Counted from the stretch's first letter, positions 47,601 through 59,324 are shown. The stretch is 64,000 bases of DNA from Rhinopithecus roxellana (GCF_007565055.1 NC_044557.1:138427493-138491492); one strand, 5' to 3'. Notes: generated by a model not told the origin, from the sequence alone. Numbers and translations: made by a program.

Positions 47601-48190
47601 TAATTCTAATTTCCCTTTCATTCTTCTATATTTGAGTTTACTGATCCTTTCTTATGCACTCATCATTCTGCTGCTGAACACATTCATTGAGTTTACTTCT
47701 TTTATTTCATTTGTGTCAGGTAAAATTACACATGTAAGGCAAAGTTGGTATCTAGTGATTATTTTACCTTCAGTTTGACGTTTTCTTGAATATTAGTAAG
47801 ATGAGTGCTTTTGTATTGAAACCTGATCATCTGGGCTAGTATGTTATTGACTACAAGGCTCTGTTTTCAAATTTGTGTTTTAGTTTTTTTTTTTTTTTTT
47901 CCCCCTCTGGCACCACAAGAGAAAGAGAAAGGGTACGTGCTGCCTCACTGATTCCTGGCAGGAGTGGAAGTTCAGGATCCTGTCCATTGAAACCTGAGGC
48001 AAAGTTCTCACTGCTCCTGGATTGGGGTAGGGGAATCTAGGTCCACACTAGGCTAAGTCTCCAGTGACAGCTTCCTAGTGGAGAGATTTTGAAGTTCTCG
48101 GCTGTTGCTCTTTCTATGACCTTCACTGATGTTGTAGCAGGGGTCTCCTTCCCACTACGCTAGAAAGAAAGTCCCAGCATCCTACTCAAT
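44660..48190 (-). mobile_element. ancient L1M (L1ME-like) LINE, minus strand, internally deleted
   Basis: Read in reverse, the left end is an old L1 3' UTR ('gattcacatgcagtcataag', 'ttccgccaatggtaacatct', 'aaggatccctcgcatttccc', 'ttcactcagcataattttcc'). From about 45440 it jumps into ORF2 reverse-transcriptase text ('gttatcgggttaataacagt', 'cattccttatattggaaatt') and then the 5' part ('tggtttctggtgagaaatct', 'attgaaacctgatcatctgg'). The C-terminal part of ORF2 is deleted and no frame is open. A tiny younger L1 tail is inserted at 45049. Confidence 0.7.
45049..45140 (+). mobile_element. roughly 90-base L1 tail insertion
   Basis: Plus-strand L1 3' end text ('acaagtttacctatgtgaca', 'aacctgcacttgtatccctg', 'aacttaaaataaaaatt') is embedded in the older minus-strand L1 3' UTR, whose text resumes exactly afterward ('ttcatttccttttactgctg'). 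'aatag' occurs at both edges (about 45044 and 45136). One of the shortest recognisable L1 insertions possible. Confidence 0.75.
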
Positions 48191-48207
48191 CCTCTATAAA
48201 GGTATGA

Positions 48208-48377
48208 AGAGCTCAATTATACGGGAAATTATAAACATACGTTTTTAAAAACATCATTTATAACAATGTTACCTTTGAATTACAATATTTTCAGACTTAA
48301 AGCACACGTTGTATACTCCTTCTTTGATTATATTTACTTCTACACAATTGATAGGAAATTAATTACCTTTGAACAAA
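48208..48377 (+). repeat. diverged local duplication, copy 1
   Basis: From 'agctcaattatacgggaaat' to 'gataggaaattaattacctt' it matches 50023-50290 at roughly 87% by my count, apart from about 95 bases present only in the second copy. The unit is neither Alu nor L1 as far as I can tell. Confidence 0.8.
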
Positions 48378-48617
48378 TCTTCCATACTCGGTTTTAAATC
48401 ATACTTAGTGGCAGGAATAAGAAAAAGTGCTTCTTCTTCATCTTCCTGGATGTGGAAGTCTGTATAATGGATTTCAGTGATCGTTGCATACCTTTTCTTT
48501 TTGTTTTTTTTTTTTTTAAAGCGAATAACTGTAGCATGTCTGAAAGTAATACAATTCTGACACGTTTGGTCCAGGTCTTTTTCTGCTCCAAATTCTAGGT
48601 CCACTGTCAAGCTTTCT
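48367..48617 (-). other. unidentified open frame with donor-like end, minus strand
   Basis: A minus-strand frame of about 86 codons (starting after an in-frame TGA) is acidic and mixed in composition, unlike the low-complexity chance frames nearby. It reads TVDLEFGAEKDLDQTCQN, then a Lys run from an A-rich stretch, then KKRYATITEIHYTDFH and DLKPSMEDLFK. It ends in 'ttcaaag|gtaatt', a good splice-donor match. A weak acceptor ('aactctctgag') lies at the other end. It could be a relic exon, a retrocopy fragment or chance. I cannot identify the protein and assign no function. Confidence 0.3.
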
Positions 48618-48747
48618 TCTCAGAGAGTTCAAAACATTAATTACTACTTCAAGTGTCTCTGCCTCACCACTATTCTGGCTAGAGGTTTTGTCCTTTATTC
48701 ACAGATAGATAGACTGATAAGTAGAGAGATAGATGATGATAATGATG

Positions 48748-48748
<1 letters not shown>

Positions 48749-48797
<49 letters not shown>

Positions 48798-48806
48798 TAG
48801 ATAGAC
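48749..48806. repeat. (GATA)n microsatellite
   Basis: About twelve near-perfect GATA units followed by a 'gatatagatagac' break, within a wider GATA/GATG-like region beginning near 48702. Tracts of this type are usually length-polymorphic in primates. Confidence 0.95.
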
Positions 48807-48814
48807 ATACAGAC

Positions 48815-50022
48815 ACATGTTTCCATTATCAAGTGACAAAATAGGTTCATCTTTAACTAGGTGAAACCTGGAAATTCAATTGCCTCCTTTCCTTTGCTCC
48901 CCACTCTTTGAGATAGCTATTCCTGTCATCCTGTGTTCCTGGACTAAAAATAACTTTTTGTTCTGTCTTCTAAGGAGCTGATTCCAAGAATTTGGAAGCA
49001 ACTAAATATTTCTTTTAAAAAAGATTATTACGTATATTATACTTTGTTTTCATTTTCCTGTGACACTTTTAATATATCATTATTAATTTAGAAATATTAA
49101 AGCAATATCATTTTCATGTAAAGATAATTGCCATGATTATGAGAAAGATTATATATTTTCATTTCAGATCCTACTCTCTGCAGTTTCACTTTAGTTGCAT
49201 ACACCTCCACTCATATATACTTCTTGACCTAGTCACATCAAAGAAAAGAAAACATTAACACACTAAAAAGAAAATTTAAACTAACTTAGTAGGCCTTCGC
49301 AAAGAACAAATATTGTTTTCAAGCTCATTTCAAATGTTAAGCAGATCAATCACTGTTAAATTACAATCAATTTTAAGAGAGGTAGCAGGTTGTAGGAGCT
49401 AGCAAGACAGATACAGGATGTAAATGAATGTAGTGCGCTGCAGAAACTAGACATCCAGTCCTGGGGCATCATTATTCACAAAACAAAAATACGATGCAGA
49501 GTAATTTCTCAGTATTAATATAGTGCATAAAAAAGTGCCAAAGTTAGAGATAGTCTAAGCAAATCTTCAGTTAAGAAAAAAGAACACAAAGCAGTAGTAG
49601 TATTAGATTTCTCTAATAATTGTTTTCTGTAAGATATTTTATCTGCCCATATTCAGAAAAGTATTTTGATACCTTACAGAAACTTTGCTGAAAGTGCACA
49701 ATAGGATAGTTCTTCTTATGATGACAAATTTAAGTCAATTAATTGTTTTTATCACCTATAAAATTAAGCAACCGTAATTTATCATGCCTGAAGCCAATAT
49801 TATATAAGTGTAATATTTGACAGCAATTTTATCAGAAATCATAAATTTTTACGTAACTTTGATATGTTGACATGTTATGCCTCTTCTCTATTTCTAGGTC
49901 TGTCAGTATACGGCAAAATTTCACTGTTGTGTGATAATAGTCAGGGTTGTTTTCTATTTGATGACAGGCGTCCCAAAGATCAGAATTTTAGATTAACAAA
50001 AATGATTAACCTACTGTTGTAC
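48815..50022. other. unassigned sequence
   Basis: No gene or named repeat recognised. The plus frame at 49864-50064 runs into the duplicated segment and shows no domain. Confidence 0.35.
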
Positions 50023-50290
50023 AAAGAACTCAATAACATGGGAAATTATAAACACACATTTTAGAAAACATCATTTATAAAAAAAAAAGTGAAAGAAAAA
50101 TGAACTAAATCAGTCAAGGCACATTCAAAAATAGAATAAAAAATGTGCCTGAGTAATCTAAAAAAAAAAAAAAATCAATGTTAAGTTTGAATTGCAATAT
50201 TTTCAAACTTAAAACACATGTTGTATACTCCTTCTTCAATTACATTTATTTCTACACAATTGATAGGAAATTATTTAACTTGGAACAAAA
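50023..50290 (+). repeat. diverged local duplication, copy 2
   Basis: Matches 48208-48377 on both sides of an extra A-rich segment (about 50077-50175) that includes 'gtcaaggcacattcaaaaat' and ends in an A14 run. The extra piece may be a small insertion in this copy or a deletion from the other. Confidence 0.8.
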
Positions 50291-50998
50291 ATACATATCT
50301 ATTTATCATGTTAGTTAGCACATTTCTTGATTTCTTATAATCTTTTTGTCACCCAGGGAATATTTCAGTAAAGCTGTTGACTATTTCTAGTAGTTTCATT
50401 GTTCTGATAGTGTGAAATGCATATTACATCAACTCCTAGCGTGTGAACTTCTTTCTTCTGCAGAGGTTTATATCTTCTCTACTTATCCTGAAACAGGAGA
50501 ATTTATCTATGACAGATTCACACCACATACACAAAACTGACCTTCTAGCAACCTCCAATATGTGATCAAATTTAGTTTAAAAGATTGTTAGTGACTGCAG
50601 GGACTTTTGCAAAGAAGATTGTTAACTAATTATCTACTGAGCATGGCAACGGACAACTGCCCACTTGTACTAATTTATATTTTTAAATATTTAATATTGA
50701 GTTGCTTTCTCAATATTCTGAGACATCTTTTCATTGCCTTCTTAATATAAAAAGACCCCAGCCCTCACTAGCATGTGTATGAATTTGACATGCAACATGA
50801 AGTTAAGAAAATTTTTGGCATACTCTTCCAAGGTTACTGGCTCTTCTTTTCACAGAATATGCAAATCAGATTAGAAAAGAAAGTATTAATATGTTTAATA
50901 TGAAGCAAGCTTCGTTAAATATGAAATTATCAGTAGATATGATGAGGTATGTATTTTCCATGTTGTATAATTCCTTTTGGGAGCATTTTGTTTTTTAG
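50291..50998. other. unassigned AT-rich sequence
   Basis: No gene or repeat recognised. Confidence 0.4.
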
Positions 50999-51207
50999 TT
51001 TATTTGTTTGATAGGTGGGGTCTTGTTTTATCATCCAGGCTAGAGTGCAGTGGCGTGATTATGGCTCACTGCAACCTGGAACTTCTGGGATCAAGCAGTC
51101 CTTCTCCTTCAGCCTCATAAGTAGCTGGGACTACAGATGTTGCCACCACACCCTGGCTAATTTTTAAACTGTTTTATGTAGTGACAAGTTCTCACTATTT
51201 TGCCCGA
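50999..51207 (-). mobile_element. 5'-truncated AluJ SINE, minus strand
   Basis: Reverse-complement Alu right monomer and part of the left monomer ('ctagagtgcagtggcgtgat', 'atggctcactgcaacctgga', 'agctgggactacagatgttg'). It stops at 'ctattttgcccgagg', so the head of the Alu is missing. Confidence 0.82.
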
Positions 51208-54200
51208 GGTGCGTAAACATTTAAAATATTCACCTTTTATAAAAAAAAAACATAAATAACCCTTAAAAATGTCATGTCATTGTCATTATGCTTCTGGCAG
51301 TGGTAGCCACAAGCTGCACATGACTATTTAAGTTTAAATTTTAATTAAAATGAAATTAAACAAAAAAATTCAGTTCCTCCATCATGCTAGTAACATATCA
51401 AGTAGCCAATAAGCACGTGTTAATTACCATTGCATCAAACAGCCCCAAATTATATTTTTTCATCTCAGCCAGTCCTGTTGAGTAACCCAAGTCCATAACA
51501 ATTCTTAGGCTCTCATATTACTGAGGTGATCATTGTTGTGTTTAAGAGTATTCCATAAATTAGTAAAATAGTCCAAAAAAAAAGTGGGAGGTGGGGGAGT
51601 AATAGCATGCAAAAACATACTGTGAGCAGGAACACTTGTGAGTTTATCTTATGAGTGAACTCACGTTTTTCAAAATTAGCTAATAGTACAGATGGGAGGT
51701 GATGCCTCACTCATCTCATACGTTGATCTAATTTCTTAGTCTCAGCAAACTAGATTCAAATGTAGACTTACTTGTACACGTAATAATTCTGTTTAGAGTC
51801 CTCTATGTTGTATGTTTTCATACAGAAGAGAAACATAAAAAAATAGATTGATACCAAATTATTCATGACATACCAAAGAAGCCATTGTAAATGCAGAATC
51901 TTCTCAAGTTTGGGAAAGAAGGCAGTATCTATTTTTGACAATGACAAATGTGTAAATGAATTATACCATCTGGGATATAACAAAGCACACAATGGATTAA
52001 AAAGACAGGACAGGATGTCAGTAACTGTGTCATGTCAAGGTTATACTAACATCTGTGTGTGTGGTCGCACCACTCCAAATTCCTCCTCTCTTAGTTCAGA
52101 ATCTCAAAAGCATTAAAAGAAGCAGCATGGTATAGAATCATATGTACCAAATAAATGCCATAAAAAGTCCAACTTTGTTACACCTAGCTTTGTAAGTCTG
52201 GTTGGCCATTATGGGCCTAGTTTTCTCTTATTTAAAATAGACTTTCTCTGTGGTTGTCAGTTTCATCTTCCAAATCCCCTGTTCCAACATAACCAAACTA
52301 CAGAATCAACTTCCATTAATCACTTATATAAGAAAACTGATATTTGCAGTGGGAAGAAGCTGAGGATGTCCTCCCTCTCTGCCCTGGCCCAATTTATATT
52401 TCTGGGCTGCCTCGTTCCTCCTGGTTAATAACCACTTAATTCCTTGCACTACTGTCTTAGGTAATAATACAGCATCACTGACCAGCCAATAAATAAATAA
52501 ATAAATAAATAAATAAACAAAAACAAAAAAGAGAAAATGCCAAAACCTTGAAATTTATAAAAGAAGCATTTTTTTTTCATATTTAGAAGGGATCTCAGAC
52601 ATCATCCAGTGCAATATCCTAATTTTACAGATGACTCAGCTGAAACCTAGAAAATCAAAAGCACCTGAACCAAAAATGGCTTATGATCCTATTCAATTAT
52701 TTCTCATCAACATATTTCTCTGCTTCATACTGATCTACATCTCTCATCAACCACTTTTGTGACCAATCATTATTTTTATAAAGAAATATTAAGTTCAGCA
52801 CATGTGTAGTCCAGCATGTAAGCCCACTTCATATTCAACACATATAAAGTCATAAGTACTAGCATTACTTGGATTGAATTATTGGAGCTTTAGTTTTTTC
52901 CTCTTATGATCCTACAGCCATATGCTGAAGGGCAAGTAAGACACACCTGGGGAAAGCCCATCCCTAACTCATTCCAGCACACCTGCTTGACTCCTTCTAC
53001 TTATATGCCCTGTGTTCCCGCTGACTATGATTTTACTAATCCTCTGACCTCATAAAGACTGCCAGGGGCTGGCATGCATGATCAGCATGAAAGCAAATGT
53101 GCCATATTGTTTAGCATCTGTTCCTAACTCCCCATGAAGTTTTCTTTGCAAAAAGTACAGGGCTGTCAGCTCAATCAGCTTGGCAGTGAACTCCGGTAAG
53201 ATACATTAGCCCTCATCTAGCATTGTACTTTCCATGATCACACCTACATAGCAAAGCATTTGGGTATGCATTGGAGAGGTTTTATGCTAACGCACCCATA
53301 TTACAAAAAGAGAAATTCCCTAATTTTGCGCTAATATTTCTATCAGTGTTTCATGAGATCTGAAGGTTAATTATGTTTCTCAGGACAAATAGCACAATTT
53401 TAGCAACTACTATATGTCTATCTTCCTCCTTAAAATGCTTCTCTGGAGTCCTTGATGAACTCTTTGACTTGAACTCCTTAAGCAGTCCCTTATTCTCATC
53501 TATATTGTAAAGATAATGAAATTTAAATATATTAGTGTGCATTTGTTGAAACATATTTCTAAAATATGCAATGCACTTTGAAATTGGATCCATTTGAGTT
53601 TCTTATCAGGCATTGTAATTGAAGAAAAATTATTTTATACATTAAGAATGCACAAGTGCTGCATAATAGACAATGACTGACTTTAGGCTTTTAGCACACA
53701 AACAAATTTAAATATTTAAACATCCTTAATCTGCCAAATCCTTAATCTGAAATACGCTAAATAAATATTTCCACATTTTCCAGTATATAAAAACATTCAT
53801 TTGCATATTATGTTATTACAGATAATCATTTGAACTCCCAGAAAAATTACATGCCTGCTCTTAAGAGGCCAAAGCTAAAAATTATAGGGAAGTTTTTTTA
53901 AAAATATGTACTACCCTAAAATAGAGTAATTCCTTTTGGTCTTCTAGTCAGTCTCAAAATATAAGTAATCTAATATGAATTGTTTTACAACTTAAGACTT
54001 GCACACAGATCATATGTCAAACAAATGATAACACTATTATTTATAATTTAAACTTTATTGTATTTTTCTGTCATGAAGAATCTTATCTGTCTGATCATGT
54101 TTTTGTTTGTTAATACTTTCAGTTGATTGATAAAATATTTTCTCAGCATTTCTGCCTTCATATTGACATTTTAGAGCATTCTTGAATGTCTGGCCATTAT

Positions 54201-54382
54201 TTAAATGTATCACATACAGAAGTGCTCTTGTAACTTTTTTGAAAGTACAATGAGATTGGCACAGAGCAGTACAACTGTATGGTTCACTACTGAATATTTT
54301 AATAGTAAAATGAATCATCAAAAAGTAGTTAAATGACTTTGGAACTCTACAGGTTAAAATATTTTTATCAAGAATGATTTAT
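51208..54382. other. unassigned sequence with a short tetranucleotide repeat
   Basis: No gene recognised. 52488-52517 is a short (AAAT)n tract. 52575-52680 has MIR/L2-like words ('tctcagacatcatccagtgc', 'ttttacagatgactcagc'), a weak call. Open frames at 51865, 53351 and 54055 show no domains. Confidence 0.4.
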
Positions 54383-54510
54383 ATGCCTGGCACAGTAGTG
54401 CTTGCCTACAGCCCTACCTATTCTGGAGGCTGAAGCTGGACCATCATTTTAGCCCAGGAGCTCAAGTCCGACCTGGGCCACATAGTGACACCACATCTCT
54501 TTTTAAAAAG
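54383..54510 (+). mobile_element. Alu monomer (FLAM/FRAM-like), plus strand
   Basis: 'tgcctggcacagtagtgctt', 'ggaggctgaagctggaccat', 'agcccaggagctcaagtccg' and 'cacatctctttttaaaaag' follow a single Alu monomer with an A/T-rich tail. It is diverged, and its length of about 125 bases fits a free monomer. Confidence 0.65.
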
Positions 54511-54629
54511 AATTATTTTTAATAGTTCTGGTAGTGGTAAAATTATCAGTTATATAGAAATTCACTTATATAGAAAAATCCACTGCTTGATCATAACAGT
54601 TAAAGAAGGATCTACTACAGGTATAGATA

Positions 54630-55291
54630 TGATAGCAATAGGAGGCAAACAAGTTCCTAGGCAGACAGGGAGGGGTTCCTGGTGAAACCTGACCTTCAAG
54701 TCAAGGACAGTGTGAAGTCTGAACACCAAACTACGAGCTCCAGATAGAGTCAGTGGACCAGACTGAGAACTTCCATTCTTGTTTGGTGCACTCAGCCCCT
54801 AATTAGTACTGGGACCTTCTCTTCAGTCCAGATTGGTTCTTTACACTATCATACCTCTTTCTAAATGTTTTTTTTTCCAAGCCTATTTATAAACCAGTCA
54901 GCATGCATTTCCCCATTCTAAGCCCATAAAAATCCCAGACTCAGCCTCTTAGCTGGCAACCCACTTTTGGGTCCCCTCTCGTGGCTGAGAGCATTCTTTC
55001 TGTTGCTCAGTAAAATTCTACTCTGCCTTACTCACTTTCCATTGTCTGCATACCTCTTTCCTCTTGGTCACAAGACTAGAACCTGAAAGTCACTGACCTG
55101 TGGGAGTGAAAAAGCTGTAACATTCCCTCCCACTTGCTGAGCTACAGGAATGAAGAAACCACTGGACATCACTCCCTCCTGCTCACCAAACTGCAAGGGT
55201 GAAGAAGTCACAAAGGAAAGACCTGAGATTTCCCAGTAGCTGGCAATCCAGAAGTTTCCAAAAATATAAGAATTCTAAAACAACCCTGACA
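54630..55291 (+). mobile_element. ERV1-type solo LTR, plus strand
   Basis: Gammaretrovirus-like LTR architecture: a U3-like part ('gtgaaacctgaccttcaagt', 'ttggtgcactcagcccctaa'), a promoter-like 'cccataaaaatcccagactc' near 54925, an R region with 'gttgctcagtaaaattctac' standing where AATAAA is expected, and a U5-like part with 'gagtgaaaaagctgtaacat' and two related repeats of the 'ccctcc..ctgctcaccaaactg' type. Ends near 'aacaaccctgaca'. No gag, pol or env is attached. This is an old solo copy, and the exact family is not named. Confidence 0.6.
54922..54945 (+). promoter_or_regulatory. TATA-like core promoter of the LTR
   Basis: 'cccataaaaatcccagactc' sits at the U3/R boundary where ERV1 LTRs place their TATA box, followed about 20-90 bases on by the R region. 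Inferred from layout only. Whether it still drives transcription cannot be seen. Confidence 0.35.
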
Positions 55292-56138
55292 GTTATGAGA
55301 GGATACACAGGATAGCCATGAAGATAATGTCACTTAATAGATTCTTCCTTCTCTTTTTCTACCCCTTAATCCTAAATATTGTCTCCTTCCCTACTAGTTT
55401 ATTTCCTTTCCTATTCAAATCCTAACCATATCCCAAACTTCTAAGACCATCCACTAGGAATGTCTAGTAGATTGTAATTTGATTAATGTAATTAATGTTA
55501 TCATATGTAAAGAAGCAAGAGATTAAATAAGTTTGATAGCTATTTGGGTCCTTAAGTAACAATTTACTAAAACCCATGAAACTAGCCTTAATTTAATAGA
55601 ATATCACAAAATTCTAGGTATAAAACAAATTAAAACAGTTAATTTTGTCAAACAAATATAAAAGTAGTTATTTTAATGGTTTCAAAATAGAAAATCATTT
55701 TTCTTTAGGAATCAGTACATTTGAAATCTTTCCATGTAGTTGTTTTACTTAAACTTAAAGAACATATTGAAAATACTGTGGAAGTACCAGAATGGCATTT
55801 TATAAAGACCTAGAGATTAAGGTATGTTTGTGTGATCCAAGTAAGGCAGTAAAAATCACAGAGGTATCCAGATGATAGAGAAGAAATTAATTTGAGCCCC
55901 AAAATCTGAAAAAAAAAATTCAATTGCAAGAATATATTTACTTTTCAGCAGCAGAACCTGGTTAGAATAAACCTTCTGTAAAGCTAAATGAAGTCTTAGT
56001 AAAGCTAACTGGGGGTCTTTGGCAGGCAGAAAGTGGATAATGGTCTTTGGAGCCACCGATAACAGAATTCCTTCCTGTGTCCTCAATTATTACTACACAG
56101 ATTTGATAAATGAAAGAGACAGACACTGAAATGACCTG
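55292..56138. other. unassigned AT-rich sequence
   Basis: No gene or named repeat recognised. Confidence 0.4.
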
Positions 56139-56144
56139 GAATTT

Positions 56145-57347
56145 TATTTATTTATTTATTTTATTATTATACTTTAAGTTCTAGGGTACATGTGCATAAC
56201 GTGCAGGTTTGTTACATATGTATACTTGTGCCATGTTGGTGTGCTGCACCCATCAACTCGTCAGCACCCATCAACTCGTCATTTACATCAGGTATAACTC
56301 CCAATGCAATCCCTCCCCCCTCCGCCCTCCCCATGATAGGCCCCGGTGTGTGATGTTCCCCTTCCCGAGTCCAAGTGATCTCATTGTTCAGTTCCCACCT
56401 ATGAGTGAGAACATGCGGTGTTTGGTTTTCTGTTCTTGCAATAGTTTGCTGAGAATGATGGTTTCCAGCTGCATCCATGGCCCTACAAAGGACGCAAACT
56501 CATCCTTTTTTATGGCTGCATAGTATTCCATGCTGTATATGTGCCACATTTTCTTAATCCAGTCTGTCACAGATGGACATTTGGGTTGATTCCAAGTCTT
56601 TGCTATTGTGAATAGTGCCGCAATGAACATACGTGTGCATGTGTCTTTATAGCAGCATGATTTATAATCCTTTGGGTATATACCCAGTAGTGGGATGGCT
56701 GGGTCATATGGTACATCTAGTTCTAGATCCTTGAGGAATTGCCATACTGCTTTCCGTAGTGGTTGAACTAGTTTACAATCCCACCAACAGTGTAAAAATG
56801 TTCCTATTTCTCCACATCCTCTCCAGCGCCTGTTGTTTCCTGACTTTTTAATGATTGCCATTCTAACTGGTGTGAGATGGTATCTCATTGTGGTTTTGAT
56901 TTGCATTTCTCTGACCGCCAGTCATGATGACGAGCATTTTTTCATGTGTCTGTTGGTTGTATGCATGTCTTCTTTTGAGAAATGTCTGTTCGTATCCTTT
57001 GCCCACTTTTTGATGGGGTTGTTTGTTTTTTTCTTGTAAATTTGTTTGAGTTCTTTGTAGGTTCTGGATATTAGCCCTTTGTCAGATGAGTAGATTGCAA
57101 AAATTTTCTCCCATTCTGTAGGTTGCCTGTTCACTCTGATGGTATTTTCTTTTGCTGTGCAGAAAGAAGCTCTTTAATTAGATCCCATTTGTCAATTTTG
57201 GCTTTCGTTGCTGTTGCTTTTGGTGTTTTAGACATGAAGTCTTTGCCCATGCCTATGTCCTGAATGGTATTACCTAGATTTTCTTCTAGGGTTTTTACGG
57301 TATTAGGTCTAACATTTAAGTTTCTAATCCATCTTGAGTGAATTTTA
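56145..57347 (-). mobile_element. 5'-truncated L1, minus strand (Old World monkey type)
   Basis: About 1.2 kb: a (TTTA)-rich tail, 3' UTR with the 18-base duplication (56246-56281), then the ORF2 C-terminal region on the minus strand. From 57134 to 56388 a single frame is broken only by the TGA at 56922-56924. It carries the same 4-base addition (near 57162) and the same TGA as the 36-42 kb L1. 'gaatttta' at 56139-56146 and 57340-57347 is a possible target duplication. Confidence 0.92.
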
Positions 57348-57572
57348 AAATTGTGGTGTTTCAGAAGAAGAATATGAAGCAAGACAAAGAGCACTAGCAG
57401 TTCTTATGCTTTGTGGGAGCAAGTGGAATAGCATCGCCTTCCTAGGAAATGATAGTACACAAAAACGTAAGAGGAAACTGTCGCAATCTGAACTTTGAAG
57501 CTGGCTCATTGACAGTTTAGGGAAAATGTGTCTAGTATTTATGTCTTACAGTGAAAACTTGCTCTGTGTGTT

Positions 57573-57595
57573 GGGGGGGTGGGGTTGGGAGGGGG
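57573..57595 (+). other. G-quadruplex-forming tract
   Basis: Four G runs (7, 4, 3 and 5) are separated by loops of one or two bases, followed by tgtta. This fits the canonical quadruplex pattern and is not part of an L1 3' UTR. Confidence 0.85.
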
Positions 57596-57853
57596 TGTTA
57601 CTTCAATAGAATAAGTGAAAAAGAAGACTAAACTATTTCACTTAAATTGACTGCAAAAATATGAAGTCCCAACTCACTAGTAATAATTTGACTGATAGAA
57701 CTCTTTCATTCTTTTGCTCTGAGCTTACTTGGAATGTCAGATAATGTCATTTTGCTAACAGCTCAGTCTACAACTTTCAATCTTTGCCAGTTCGTACAGC
57801 AAGCAGACCAAATACATTTTTCCCTCTACAATCAAATTGCATTACTTTCTTTT

Positions 57854-58096
57854 TTTACTATTATTATACTTTAAGTTCTAGGGTACATGTGCACAACATG
57901 CAGGTTTGTTACATATGTATACATGTGTCGTGTTGGTGTGCTGTACCCACTAACTTGTCATTTACATTAGGTATATCTCCTAATGCTATCCTTCCCCCCT
58001 CTCCCTACCCCAAGACAGGCCCCGGTGAGTGATGTTCCCCACCCTGGATCCAAGTGTTCTCATGGTTCAATTCCCACCTAGGAGTGAGAACAAAAC
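57854..58096 (-). mobile_element. short L1 3' end with 16-base target duplication, minus strand
   Basis: Reverse-complement L1 3' UTR ('ttatactttaagttctaggg', 'acatgtgtcgtgttggtgtg', 'acattaggtatatctcctaa') stopping at 'aggagtgagaac'. About 245 bases. The perfect 16-base direct repeat 'tgcattactttctttt' flanks it (57838-57853 and 58097-58112). It lacks the 18-base duplication. Confidence 0.95.
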
Positions 58097-58112
58097 TGCA
58101 TTACTTTCTTTT

Positions 58113-59324
58113 CAAAATTGTATTTGTGTACATTCAATGTATCTTTGTAAAATTTAAGAATTTGCTACATTTTTGTATTAGCAACACTAAAAATAAAATT
58201 GGACCTACTCTTATCTAATTAAAATATTAAAGGCCCAGTGGAAATCTTTTATTATAATTTTGAAGAGCTTATTGAATTATATTCATTATTGATTGAATTT
58301 TTTAAAACATTCTGTGCTAATGAGTAATGTGGAGGGAAAATGTTATTAAATTTAAATTATCCTAAGATAGCAAATAGAACATTTAGATATATTCTAAATG
58401 TGGTTTTTGTTTCAAAGAAACTCATGATGACATAATTTTGAATATCTAAGCACAAAATTTGAAAGAGTGGAAAGGACTCCAATCTAGGATCAGCCAGGCT
58501 CTTTCGTGGTATCTACATGTACTGTTTTATCCATCAGCAGAAGGTTTTTCTACTTTTACGCTATAATTTCTGTAATTCATGGCAAATGATAAGTTTAAAC
58601 CCCATCAATCAAAAGATATCTTTCCTCCAAACAAGAATAATTATTAATTTTATGTGAAGAGTGCTCAGAAAAGTTTTGGAAGAATTTCTGTGTAAGATGT
58701 GGTTACACAGCCCTCCGTTTTCATGCTGTCATGGTGACTGAATACCTTCAAAATGACAGCATGTTGGCAGAGCTGTGAAAAAAAAATGAGAGCAAGCATA
58801 ATGAAGAAAGACAGCTGAGGAGTGAGGGTACCAGGAGCAAGGCTCATTGTACCAGTGGTATGTGCTCAACAAAGGGCAGTAACTCTACAGGAGCTGCAGC
58901 AAAAGACTCAAGGATGTACTCAGACAAATGTGAATTGGTCTAAAAAGATTCCAGTACATCCTTCGGGAATCTAGGCACTTGGAGTTGGAAACTGGAGCTA
59001 AAATGTTGAGGCCAAAGAAGTTTTAAGATGCCAGGTGAAAGCTGAAGTTATGAGGTAGCAGGAAATATGGGAGAGAAGAGAAGAGCTGTCTGGCACAGGG
59101 AAGAGGGAGGCAGGTGCAGAAATAGGAAAAGGGCTCTTTGGTGTTCCATGAAAATGGTGGAGAGATAAACTGTTTTGTAGAGCTCTTTCTGTCTAAACTC
59201 TCTGAAACTTTTAACATTTGAGAGCAAATGAGTGACTATTTCTTCTTACTGGAAAGTTTCTAAGTAGAACTGTGTATTTAGATTCTAGCATTGTCATCTT
59301 GCATTATTAACCTTCACTCTTTCC
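58113..59324. other. unassigned sequence
   Basis: No gene or named repeat recognised. A perfect 11-base inverted repeat lies at 58722-58763. Minus-strand open frames at 58665 and 59023 show no domain. Confidence 0.4.

Noticed and set aside
48749..48806. CRISPR-like or satellite array
   Set aside because: It is a simple tetranucleotide repeat with no spacers, in primate DNA.
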